Below, one piece after another: positions 12,060 to 22,828 of a DNA stretch of 64,000 bases. Below the pieces are notes generated by a model. That model was not told where the DNA came from, did no database searches, and saw only the letters and a program-made list of their open reading frames with translations. The translations under genes and the position numbers were made by a program. The stretch comes from Daldinia sp. FL1419 (lineage: Eukaryota > Ascomycota > Sordariomycetes > Xylariales > Hypoxylaceae), in the NCBI GenBank assembly GCA_025201765.1, contig MU623381.1, positions 62,001 through 126,000 on the forward strand, written 5' to 3'. How positions within the stretch are numbered: position 1 is the first letter of the stretch; each line of letters opens with the position of its first letter.

Positions 12060-13272
12060 ATGTCGACTAATCCACTACGCTGGGAGGCCATCCTTCAGCA
12101 GATGGCCGATGCTCTACCTACGCATCCACAGGGCGATACCACATCTGATCTGAGCAGTTCTCACGAGGCTCTAGCATTACTAACACACGCTTGCATGACA
12201 TCTCTCGGGTTCCGTCTTATCGGCTTCGACGAGGATAAGCTCGACGGTGCGTACAGATATGAATTATATTGTTTTAAGCGATGCTAATAATTATATAATA
12301 GAAGCACGCTGTCATGAGCTAGCTCCGAGGCTCCCGCCGAATTGGAATGCGTCATTCAATACGTATGCATTCGTCTATGCCCACCAGCAATCGGCCCTCC
12401 GATTTGTTGTTAGGATCGATCGAATGGGGGGCAAAGCCGAGATTCGCGGTCTGGGCATAAATGACGAGCGCATTGCTCGTGTGGAAGTTACAATCAAGGA
12501 TTTCGTTTCCAACGCAGCTCTTCCCATTAGAATTACTGTCGACGCCAATGGAGTGGAGGATCGCTCCAACCTATTGGAGGTCCTTAAGCGTATTTTCATC
12601 TCCGAGGCCCGCATCGAGGATCTCGCAAACCAAATTAATACCGGAATTATCCAAAATCTGGTCCCATCTCTTCACAAGGAGGGCTACGAAGAATCCCACC
12701 GTAGAGAAGCCGAAGACCCGGATGATAGAGCTGCGCGCGAATATGCCGAAGATGTGGCTCGCAGGCCGCCAAGACAGCCCGTAGTACCGGAGCCACAGCC
12801 TGAGGGGGCACGACCGCGTCCATTTGACGTCCCGATTGACCCACCACCCCGCCCCGCTCCGGTTGGTGATTTCCCACCCCCGGGTTTCGAGGATCCCTAC
12901 GATATAAACCGCCCCTATCGCTATCCCCCACGACAGCCCGGTAGAAGCCCGTTTGGTAATATTGGAGCTGATGACCTGAACCCTCCAGGGTTAGGACCTC
13001 ACGACCCTCTGCGTCCTGGTTTAGGCATCGGAGGAGGGCTACCACGCCACGGCGGAGGCCGAGGTATGCATCCTACCTTCGACGATCCCATGTTCGGAGG
13101 CCCACGTGGTGACGATGGCGACTTTGACCCTCAGGTACCACCGGGAGCCCGCTATGATCCCCTAGGTCCGGGAGGGGTCCCTAGGTTCGGGGGCTATGGA
13201 CCAAGGGGCGGGGGAAGTGGACAGTTTGGTGGCGGCGGCTTTGGCGGTTTTGGTGGAGGGGATATTATTTAA
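12060..13272 (+). CDS. PI31-type proteasome regulator
   Basis: Two exons, 12060-12246 and 12302-13272, give 385 residues. The 55-nt intron has a GTGCGT donor and a TGCTAAT branch site. The N-terminal part (RWEAILQQMADAL, LTHACMTSLGFRLIGF, YAFVYAHQQSALRFVVRID) matches the FP-like domain of the PI31 (PSMF1) family. The C-terminal part is Pro/Gly-rich with repeated DPL/DP motifs (GARYDPLGPGG, GFGGGDII end), matching the flexible PI31 C-terminus. PI31 binds the 20S proteasome and F-box proteins and modulates proteasome assembly, transport or activity. It converges on the Rev7 gene with about 280 bp between the stops. Family assignment is firm; the in vivo direction of regulation cannot be told from sequence. 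Confidence 0.88.
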
Positions 13273-13551
13273 CACGAATGGGCTATCGATGTATCAAACA
13301 CGAGTTGGCTTTATGAGGCGTTTGGGGGGCATGACATCCGCAGAAAAGGATATGTATGACTGGACTGTAAAATTGTAGTCTCTCGCTATTATTCCTAGTA
13401 GCCTTTTTTTGAGACCTTCGAATTAATATATGGACCATCTTGAATTTGTCGTGGAATTATTACGGTATTATAATCATCATAGCAGTATATATTTGAAAAA
13501 TAAACTGGGCTTCTATTTAGCACCCATCCTCGGGCCGTGTAGTAACCAGTT

Positions 13552-14393
13552 TTATTCGCTTAAAGAAGGGGGCGATAGTTGCTCTTTAGCTTGGCCTTCT
13601 TCAACCCAGCACTCAAAAAATAAAGGCCCGGCTTCTACTGCACGGAGAGGAGTGGTCTTGGCTCCACCGATATCTTGACCTGGAGTTGGGTTATCCCTAG
13701 ACCTAGTTTGTAGGTTTGACTGCGAAGGTATCCAAGGTTGCGGATGCTGCTGTTTGTTAGTTACCATTGTTGGTGCTCGGAGCCGAGATATTGGGTAAAA
13801 TCACTTACTCCTATTGGTGCTTCACCTTCGTCTCGCAATTCCACCGCGATGGTAAAAGTGCAGCCTTCGGGGAGCGCCGCCATCTTCTCAGCGGCATAGG
13901 CTAGTTTCCTTACCGTAGCACGTAATTGCTCGTCTACATTTGCCCAATTTACTTTGCCATCTGCACCGCCCTCAGCATTAGCCCCTTCGACGAGCTCGTC
14001 CTCTTCTTCGATCCTTGGCCCCTTGGCTTCCTTGAAGCCCTTCCATGCGGGGAAATTAGCAACGTCGAACATCCAGCGTTCCATGACTTTTGCCTGTCCG
14101 TCATATACGACGACGGCAATGCGCTCTACCGCTCCGAGGATGAGTTGCCCCTTTACGGCGTCGACGGCATCCCGGATCCACGAACATACTTTCGGATGTC
14201 TCGACTGGTGGACCGGTAGATTGTAGGCTCGGCTGGTGAGAAATGTCTGGGCTGGGTAGATGGAGCGATAGTATAGTATATTGTGGATGCAAACCGTAAG
14301 GAATTGCGTGAATGAGGTTAAGAGGTTATTAGCTTGGTCTAAAGCTACCGACTGCTGCTCTTGGTGAGGATGTCGACTTTGCGTGGAGGCCAT
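13552..14393 (-). CDS. REV7: Rev7/MAD2L2-like HORMA protein
   Basis: Two exons, 14393-13809 and 13749-13552, give 260 residues. The intron has a GTAAGT donor; the acceptor (13750, AAACAG) is chosen because it joins APIG to PWIPSQ, a junction expected in this family. HORMA-domain features are IHNILYYRSIYP, FLTSRAYNLPVHQSRHP, VERIAVVVYD and the seatbelt-like end VEAGPLFFECWVEEG. Rev7 is the accessory subunit of translesion DNA polymerase zeta (with Rev3) and bridges Rev1, and in animals it also acts in Shieldin. An Ala/Glu/Gly-rich insert (about residues 128-145) looks like a fungal loop. The alternative paralogue Mad2 is less likely because of the HP and WIP motifs. A neighbouring CAG allows a one-residue ambiguity at the acceptor. 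Confidence 0.88.
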
Positions 14394-14966
14394 TTCTCAT
14401 TTCTGCAAGGGGGTTGTTAACGTCACAGAATACCGAAGCCTTCCTTATTAGGTACTATCTACGGATCCGTACACTACCTAGGTACCTCCTAAAGATGTAG
14501 GGTCCATGTGTCCATATGTCCGTGTGTCCATAGGTACAGCTCTGGTGCGGGATAGGTACCGTGTTTTAGGTATGTACCTACCTAGGTACGGTTGATCATA
14601 GCTGACACTCGGAAAAAACGTTAAAATTGATAGATTTACCTTAAGAAAAAATAGGGGTGGGTATATTTGAAAGAATATAATATAGTATAAATACATATAG
14701 TTATGTAATAAAAGAGTTTGATATATAATAGATAATATGCATTTAAAATGGTATAGGGTAGAGTAAAAAAAAATAAAAAAAAAAAAAAAAGATAAGAAAT
14801 AAGAAAAATAAAATTTTTAAAAAAAAAAGATAAGAGATAAGGGATAAGATAGGAGATAAGAAAATAAAAATAAAAATAAAAATAAAAATAAAAATAAAAA
14901 TAAAAATAAAAATAAAATAAGATAAAATAAAATAAGATAAAATAAGATAAAATAAGATAAAGATAA
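14394..14966. repeat. AT-rich microsatellite block left of the degraded element
   Basis: Contains the Rev7 promoter, AGGTACC-type tracts near 14480 and 14570-14590, A-runs at about 14765-14830, about ten tandem 6-bp TAAAAA-type units around 14864-14925, and GATAAAATAA-type units to about 14966. No genes. Long Tyr/Phe frames across this block are artefacts of the repeat. Confidence 0.75.
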
Positions 14967-15136
14967 AGTAACAATAGGTCCAGTATGTGGCACGTGCGCT
15001 TGTAGCGTTATTTATAAATTCCTGGAATTTTCCACCTGTAATTAGATTTTTTTCTTTTTCTTTTTTTAATTTAATTATTATTAACCTTATACGCGAACCT
15101 CCCAGTAAACATCCAATTATAAGCCCTCCGTAATTA
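14967..15136 (+). repeat. Left 170-bp direct repeat
   Basis: Left copy of the terminal direct repeat. It is more AT-converted than the right copy at several sites (for example TTGTAGCG here against TTGCAGCG on the right, a CA to TA change). Confidence 0.85.
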
Positions 15137-16661
15137 TAATTGAATTCTTTAGATTAAGTTTGCAATGTTAATATTTATATTCTTGACCCTTTATGTTATA
15201 ACCTTTATATTTATATTTTAACTCATTAGAACTTTAAGGGCATTGTACAATTAATTTTAAATAACAGAAATTTTTTTCGAATATCTATATTGTAGTTAAT
15301 CTTAATTCCTAAATAAATTAAATAATTAATTAGTTTTTCTTAATTGTGTATTTGAACTTTACTAAAAACCTTAAATATTTTATAAATTTTTTTATAATTT
15401 TTTAATATTAATAGAAGCAATTACTAAACCAATCCCAACCTCTCTCTCTTTAATTTAAACTATTAATTATAAAAGATTCGATTTTAACTTTTTTTTAATA
15501 TAATATTAACAATTCTAACGTTTTTACGATAGAGTAAAATATTTCCTTCTCTTCTTAATAAATTAACTAAATTATTCAAAAAACTTATAATATCTTGCGC
15601 AACAACCTCATTATTAAATTTAATATTGAAATTAATATTTTAAAAATTAAACTTAAAAAAAAAGATATTTAATTATTAACAGCCTTATCGTTTTTAAATT
15701 TAAATACTTAACTAACAGCACCTTAAACACTTATTGCGGTTAGACCTAAGTTATGCCTTTTTAACCTACCTCTCCTATTAAACTTTACTAATTTTAACAT
15801 TTAATTATTATAAATTAAAAATAAAATATATATTAATAAAATTTCTATAAGCAGTAATGAAATTAAATTCCACTATCTTTTCAGCAGCTTTAAGCTTAAA
15901 GTCCAGGAATTGGTGGTGTTTTAATTGGTTTATGCTGAGGCCAACCAAACCTAAGACTATACAGTTATTTTTAACAATCTATCGCACCCGTACAAAAATG
16001 TTAATAAGTAGTAGCGATTCGCCAGAAAACTCCAATCCCTCCATATGACCCATAACAAATCTATCCGCCATTTTTTAATTATTTAGGAAAAAACGTGTTA
16101 ATATGCTAATGTTACTAACTTCTTTGACGATTATTGAATTAAAGATTTCTGATATATTATTATAAATAAATTGTAAATTAAAATTAATAATTGAAAAATG
16201 CTTTTTATATTATATATTAAATTCGTACGCCTATTATATTATTTGGCGGTTAATTTATATAGTAATTGGAAACCTAATAATTAAAATAATAATAATAAAT
16301 TTATTTTTTATATAAATAATAAAATAAATATATTAATTAAAACCTTTATTGTTATTTAATTTAATAATATTAAAATATTTTTTTTATATTTATAAATTAA
16401 AAAAGGTTGTATGGTTTTTTTAATAATAATTGAACGTTGAAAATATTGGTGATTTGAAGGTTAGTATATACGTTGTAGCAGTAAGGATTATATAGTTAAA
16501 AATTGTAATTTTTTGGCGTTTGATTTTTATTATTATTAAGTAAAATAAAATAATAAAAATAATAATAATTATATAATTATTTAAAATTGTAATTTTAAAT
16601 TTTTTTTTAAATTTAAATTTTAATAATAAGTCTTACAATAATTTGAACTTATTAAAGGAGT

Positions 16662-16831
16662 AATAATGGTGGGTCTAATATGTGGCACGTGCGCTTGCAG
16701 CGTTATTTATAAATTCCTAAAGCTTTCCACCTATAATTAGATCTTCTTTTTTTTCTTTCTTCAATTTAATTATTATTAACCTCGTACGCGAGCCTCCTGG
16801 CAGGTATCCGATTATAAGCCTTCCGTAACTG
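16662..16831 (+). repeat. Right 170-bp direct repeat
   Basis: Right copy of the direct repeat. It keeps more G and C toward its 3' half (GCCTCCTGGCAGG), whereas its 5' edge is more converted than the left copy. This indicates independent mutation of both copies. Confidence 0.85.
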
Positions 16832-18061
16832 ATAAAATAAAGATAAAATAAAGATAAAATAAAAATAAAAATAAAAATAAAGATAAAGGTAAAGGTAAAG
16901 ATAAAGGTAAAGATAAAGGTAAAAATAAAAGTAAAAATAAAGATAAAAATTAAAATTAAAATTAAAATTAAAATTAAGATAAAATAAGATAAAATAAGAT
17001 AATTAATAAAAAAAATATTAATAAAAAATTAAAAAATATTTTTTTTTCATTTAATGCAAAATATATTATAAATGCATAATATTTTTAAATTTTACTGTTT
17101 TAGAAGGGGGGGGTATATGTATTGACATTTTTAGAGTTTTTTCCGAGTGTTAGCTATGGTTAACCGTACCTAGGGTATATGGGGACGCGTTGAGGGGTAG
17201 AAATTTAAATTCCAGACGCGTTAAGTGGAAGCGGGTAAGTTGGTTCATATGATTGGCGAGAATGAGCTCTCTTGTTGAAATGTTTAGGTAACACCGAGTG
17301 TTACATACGCACATTAGGTTCACGTACCCAAATGACAAAGGTACCCGGATGGATGCATCCATTCCTATCTGGGTAGGTACTAAGTCCCGATAACTCTGAA
17401 ATCGTCCAACTTTAAAATTGCAAGATGTACAATACCTGAGTGGCTTTGATATAATATAGGTACCAAGGTTGACGGGTAAGTACCTACATCATGTATGCAC
17501 CTAGTTAAGTACCTACTTTATATATTTGAATGGTATTGCGCTGTAACTGTTATGAATTTAGTAGGTCCTATGTGATGTGATTGTTCCAAGGATTTTTCCA
17601 GTTTTTCAAGTTTCCAAACTCGAACTTTTCTTGGGGATCGACGCCCCGTTGCTTTTAACCAACACGTTCACGCCAACTTTTGTAGTGGTACAACATCCGG
17701 GCTGTCAGAGCAATTAAGCAGTGCATGCCAGTACTTGTCAGTGCTTGTCAATGCTGCCAGAGGTACTCTCTCCTGCGGGTACAATACCTTAAAGGTACTG
17801 TAGTAACTTACCCACAACAACTTTTCGACCATTTAAATCAACATCCGACTGCAGGCGTCCCACCTTCTGTCCCGCAACTATTTTGACCGCTTTCAGACGA
17901 AACAAGAAACATTTCTGGCAATTTATCAATGCCACTTATCTTGACGACTAGAAACCCCACCATCGTTTACTTACAACAGTAATAAATATTTGAATATTTC
18001 CGGGTTGTTCAACAATTACTTGAATCGACTGGATCGTGACGAGCTTCAAGGGAAACCCACA
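16832..18061. other. AT arrays, then promoter region of the importin gene
   Basis: From 16832 to about 17003 there are degenerate GATAAA, GGTAAA and AATTAA arrays resembling those left of the element. From about 17110 the composition returns to normal. AGGTACCTA tracts occur at 17450-17530 and an imperfect CAGTGCTTGTCA-type triplication at 17728-17765. No gene supported. Confidence 0.6.
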
Positions 18062-21000
18062 ATGGAGGACCAACTCGTCCAGGTCCTCGCCAACACCCAG
18101 TTGGCCGCTGAAGGTCCCAGGAAACAAGCAGAGCTCGACCTAAAGCATGCAGCCAGCAATCCCGCATTTCCCTTGTCCCTTGCAAACATCGCTCGACATG
18201 CCTCTATTGCCGTAGAGATTCGTCAAGCTGCTCTATCCGCTTTGCGACTCTTCATCGAGAGCAACTGGAGTGGGGAGAACGACGATGGCCCCGCCATTCC
18301 TATTGCCGATTCTGTCAAAGACCAGATCCGTCCTTTGGTTCTCGACCTTGCCTTGAATTCTGAGGGCGATAGAAAGATTAAGGCAGCTGCAAGGTAAGCA
18401 ATTCTACGTAAAATAAAAGGGATCGGCTTTGTTTCTCTAGAGCTACTCTTATAGAATAGCCATTTTTAAGGCGCATACTGGCTATACCTTGACTTATTCT
18501 ACCTTGGTATCTCGATAGTTACTGACTACCTATGCGACTAGTTTTTCCGTCGGCAAGATCGCTAACGTTGACTTCCCCGAATTGTGGCCCTCGCTTCTCC
18601 CTACCTTACTCGAGATGATCCCGAACGGAAATGATGCCCAGCTCCACGGCGCTTTAATCGTCCTCCGCGATTTGGTCGAAGAGAGCCTAAGTGATGACCA
18701 ATTCTTCTCTATGGCACGAGATATTGTCAAGGTCGTATACGATGCCGCCATCAACGAAGGCCGAAAACCCTTTTTGCGCGCTCTAGCCGTCTCCGTCTTT
18801 CGGGGTTGCTTTGACCTCATGGATACTGTCAAGGAGGAGCACCCGAAGGAAGTGCAGGTGTTTGCCGAAGAGGCAATGAAGGGTTGGTTTCCTTTCTTCC
18901 ATCAGGTTATGAAGTTGAGGCTACCGGATCTCGATCCCCGAACGGACACGCAACCTATTGAATGGCACGGCATAATCGCCCTCAAACTCCAGGTTGTTAA
19001 ATGCCTTTTGAAATTGAAATACGTTTTCGCGAGTCTTTTACTACCCGAGACACCGCATTTCTTCCAGGCCATTTGGGAAGAACTATTGTTCCTCGAGTCT
19101 GCGCACGAACAGCTATATATTAAGAACGACGCCCAGGGAAGGTTGGAAGACTCGGATGGTCTTCCATATACTCTAGATTTCCTGGTTTTGGAGGAATTGG
19201 ATTTCTTGAACGGTTGCATGCGAGCCCCGCCCGTTCGTAAAGAACTGGAAGCTCAGTTGGCGGCCCACGCCTCTGCACACGAGACACCTTGGGTGTTAGA
19301 CCTCATGAAACTCGCCACCTCCTACGCACTTATTACTAGGGAAGAGGAGGAATTATGGGACATAGATGTCTCTCTTTACCTTGCGGAAGAACAGTCTGTG
19401 AGCGCCAATTATACCCCCCGGACTGCCTGCGGAGACCTCCTGATCAAGCTCGGCGAATGGTTGAACCAGAAGGCGTTGGAAGGCCTGTTTGCTTATACAA
19501 AGAGTCTTTTCGTTGAGGATGCTCCCTGGAGAAGACAAGAAGCTGCCCTTTACTTGCTTAATCAGCTCGTAAATGACTTCCTAGATTGCGGCAAAAACGT
19601 GCCTCTGGAGATTGGCCAGGCGTACATCGAACTGGTTAACTATGCTATTAACCGTCCTGGGGAACCATTACTACGTGGGCGTGGGTATCTGGTAGCTGGT
19701 ATATTATCTCAATTTGATGGAGTAGCAGCTTCACTCCTAGATCGAACGGTTGAAGCAATCGCGGCGGAACAGTCCGAGCTTGTGCAGGTTGCATGCATAA
19801 AAGCAGTTGAAGGGTTTCTTCAGGGTGGAAACACTGCGGGCAATCAACAAGTACAAGCAAATGTGGTCAATGCTATTTCCCAATGGATGTCTGCCCGGGA
19901 TATGTCCGATCTTGAGCAGGCCGATGACCTACTTGTCACCCTCACCGAAACCTTGCGAGCCGCTATCAATATAGACAAGCGTATTGCTGTATCCAACGAG
20001 GTCCCTGCCTTGGATCTGCTCTTCCTCATTGCCAAGCATGGCTCGACTAATTGGCAGGTATGTATTTCGAACGGTCCCATAGGATAGGCAGATTCCTTCG
20101 GCCTATATTTTGCCAAGTATGTATCTCTTCTTGGACGAGTACTAACCCGTCCTGGTATTTAGGTTACCATGCTCATTTGCGAAGAGTTCGAAGACATCGT
20201 CAAGACGATGCCGGATCCTGTCTCGTACCAAGCGCTTTGCCAGAAGGTTCTGCCTACCCTGAATGGCGCGTTCAATGTTGCCGACATCACTGCGGACAAC
20301 CCACTCATTACTGTAAGCTGAGCACTAACCTTCTCAGGCAGTAGTTCGTCCTTTCACCTTGCGAAGGCTGAATATGCGTCAAGCCTCTGCAATCCAATTT
20401 GCCAACAAGTACTAACCAATATGTATAGTTTGCAACGGAACTGATGGCCGCTCTTACTCAATTTGCCTCGGAGCCGCTACCGCCTGGCTTCGTAGCGGCT
20501 ACTTTGCCTAAACTGAGCCGCCTACTCATGGAAACTAACGACGGCGACATTCTAAGACCAGGTGCAGAATCGGTCAAGTACCTCTTAGCACACGACCACG
20601 AGCAAGTACTCAACTACCACGATGAGAACAACAGATCAGGCCTCGAGGTCTGCTTGCATATTATTGACCGATTACTCGGTCCTACTATCGAGGACAATGC
20701 TGCCTCCGAAGTTGGTGGCCTTGCAGCTGAGCTTGTCGAAAAAGCTGGCCATGAGCGACTCGGACCATTCTTACCGCAGCTGTTGCAAGCGGTTGCTAAC
20801 CGATTAGCCTCGGCCGAGGCTGCTGGGTTCATTCAATCCCTCATCCTGGTATTCGCGCGCCTTTCCTTGGTTGGTGCCCGTGATGTCGTCGACTTCCTCA
20901 GCACGATCCAAATCAATGGCCAAAGTGGGCTACAGGTTGTCCTGAGCAAGTGGCTCGAGAATTCTGTCAACTTTGCGGGATATGACGAGATTAGACAGAA

Positions 21001-21604
21001 GTAAGTAAAGGCAATTTTATTAAGACTCCGCACTTGCTAATCCGAAAATAGTGTAATTGCTCTCTCGAAGCTATTTAGTCTGAATGACCCCCGGGTTCTC
21101 CAGACAACAGTACGGGGTGACCTCATTGTTCCTACTAGCGATAGGATCATGACAAGATCCCGTGCCAGGCAAAGTAAGTTTCTTTCCTAAGCATCCTTAG
21201 GTATTATTACTCACTGATACCCAGCCCCAGATGAATATACCGCAATTCCTGCTCCTCTGAAGATTCTTAAGGTCCTGGTGGAAGAACTTCTTTCAGCATC
21301 GGGAGCAAATAGTGCTGCGAATATGGCGGCTGCAGCAGCCGCTGCCGATTTTGCCGATGACGATGATGACGACGGCTGGGAGGATGACCCAGACACATTG
21401 GATCTTAACCTTGGTAGCGTCAAGAACGATCTAATGGGCTTCCTAGAATCCAACAATATGCGCCGTCGGGATGACGAGACTCAAGCTTATCTCACAGAGT
21501 TCTTCCTTGCAGCAGCGCGCGACAATATTGCTGGATTTGGAGAATGGTATAACCAATTGAATGAAGACGAGAAGGCGAAACTAAATGAACTCTCAGCGCA
21601 ATAG
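18062..21604 (+). CDS. KAP114: Importin-9 / KAP114 nuclear import receptor
   Basis: Six exons (18062-18393, 18542-20057, 20163-20312, 20429-21000, 21052-21173, 21225-21604) keep one frame and give 1023 residues, the usual length for importin-9. The N-terminus is an importin-beta domain (LVQVLANTQLAAEGPRKQAE). HEAT-repeat helices follow, including IANVDFPELWPSLLP and FGEW-like segments. Near the C-terminus a poly-Ala segment precedes an acidic loop (FADDDDDDGWEDDPD), typical of KAP114/IPO9, where it takes part in binding of histones H2A-H2B and Ran. The protein carries histones and TBP into the nucleus in a RanGTP-dependent way. The start is the first ATG in the frame. Most donors are GTAAG-type. 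The exon 1-2 join (reading AAASFSVGK) is the least certain. Confidence 0.92.
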
Positions 21605-22828
21605 ATTCCCATCGGATAGTCAATAGCCACGCAGCAAGAAGCATAAAAAATCTAATCATAAGAGGATGTCTCTTCACGGTCGATGATCGAGCTCGTGTTG
21701 AAAACTTGGGAGGTGTTGATCCAAGGGGATATTGCAGTTTCGTATCAAGAATCGTGAAAGCGAATTGGCGTCCTAGTATAATGGGGTTGACTGAGCGAGG
21801 GAGTAAAGGTATGCATGGTTGGGTACGCAAACTGGTAAACGATAACCTTGCCGGCTGTATGTCTTCAGGTAGCTTGGGAACTTAGATGAAGTACCTGTGG
21901 GGGACGCTGAACCGTAACTAAGAGAATTGAAGATGATGTCCATTGACTTGTACTATTCTTGTCGATGCTTGTATCTTGATTTTGTTCGTGATGTTGATGA
22001 GATTATGAACGACGGGTTGTTGTTTATAGTAGACGTTGTGAAAAGTGAATAGTACATTCAGTACCCCCCTAGGTAACACCACGTACCTAGGTTAGGTATG
22101 TAGGTACCTAACCTAAGTAGTTAGGATGCGAGGAGTTATTCGAAGAGGCTTAATCCTTCATCGAGCAATGCCGTAAAGAGATCAAAACCATAATCCACAG
22201 TAATTGCCATGTCCAGAAGCCGGCGACAAGGACTAATAAAATCACGATAATTGCGCATATAAAATAAATATTAATTCTTCCATTCTCTCAACCCGAGAAT
22301 CCCCTCTATATTACCTATTACTTACAAACCGAAAGCAACACACAAGAAGCGACAAACTCGATAATTACAACCGTACTTTTTCTCATCTATACTATAATTA
22401 ATTGCTTGACGGGTGGGTTAGAGTCTGTTTTCTTCTCTCATCTCGTATCATCTCGGTTCGTAATAGTAACATCAACGTCAACATCCAGCATAGCGTAGCG
22501 TATTGTAGCGCAGTGTAGCAGTCCAAGCCAAGTTTCAGTCAGTTAGTCCGTCGTGCCAGAAATCGTCTCGTTCTTCGTTGGTTTTTTTGTTTTTTTTTTC
22601 GTTCTCGTCTCATTATACATATACCCGTCCACAACCATCATCGAGTTCGGAGTCCAAGTAGAAACAGAAGTAAGAGTAGTAGCCGCTCTGCCAGAACAAG
22701 AAATAAAAGCCTTTATACAACGACGACAACGCCGGCCTCGCAATGCCCGCGATAAATCTCGTCATGATCCCCCAAAGCAGCCAGAACGCCAGCCGTCCTA
22801 AAGAGCCCACTTCATACGTGACGTCCCT
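21605..22828. other. Intergenic region between convergent genes
   Basis: 3' flanks of KAP114 and of the Rho GEF. It holds a dense AGGTACCTA/CCTAGGT tract at about 22065-22130 and TAGCG-type short repeats near 22490-22520. Short frames of 60-110 codons lack family signal. Confidence 0.5.

Larger units (their letters stand above)
14967..16831. mobile_element. Degraded, RIP-mutated element bounded by 170-bp direct repeats
   Basis: A 170-bp sequence at 14967-15136 recurs in the same orientation at 16662-16831, offset by exactly 1695 bp. By hand alignment the copies differ at about 31 positions, all transitions, with no indels. The shared core contains TATGTGGCACGTGCGCTTG. The interior is extremely AT-rich and has no intact frame. 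The structure resembles a small non-autonomous LTR element (TRIM or solo-pair type) whose C:G pairs were converted by repeat-induced point mutation. Classical TG...CA termini and a target duplication are not obvious, so the precise class is unproven. Confidence 0.72.

Noticed and set aside
14636..14974. Minus-strand frame with alternating Tyr/Phe
   Set aside because: Translation of the TAAAAA microsatellite; not a protein.
14967..16831. Possibility of an intact LTR retrotransposon
   Set aside because: The interior is under 1.6 kb, highly AT-rich and without any open frame, so only a degraded or non-autonomous element is supported.
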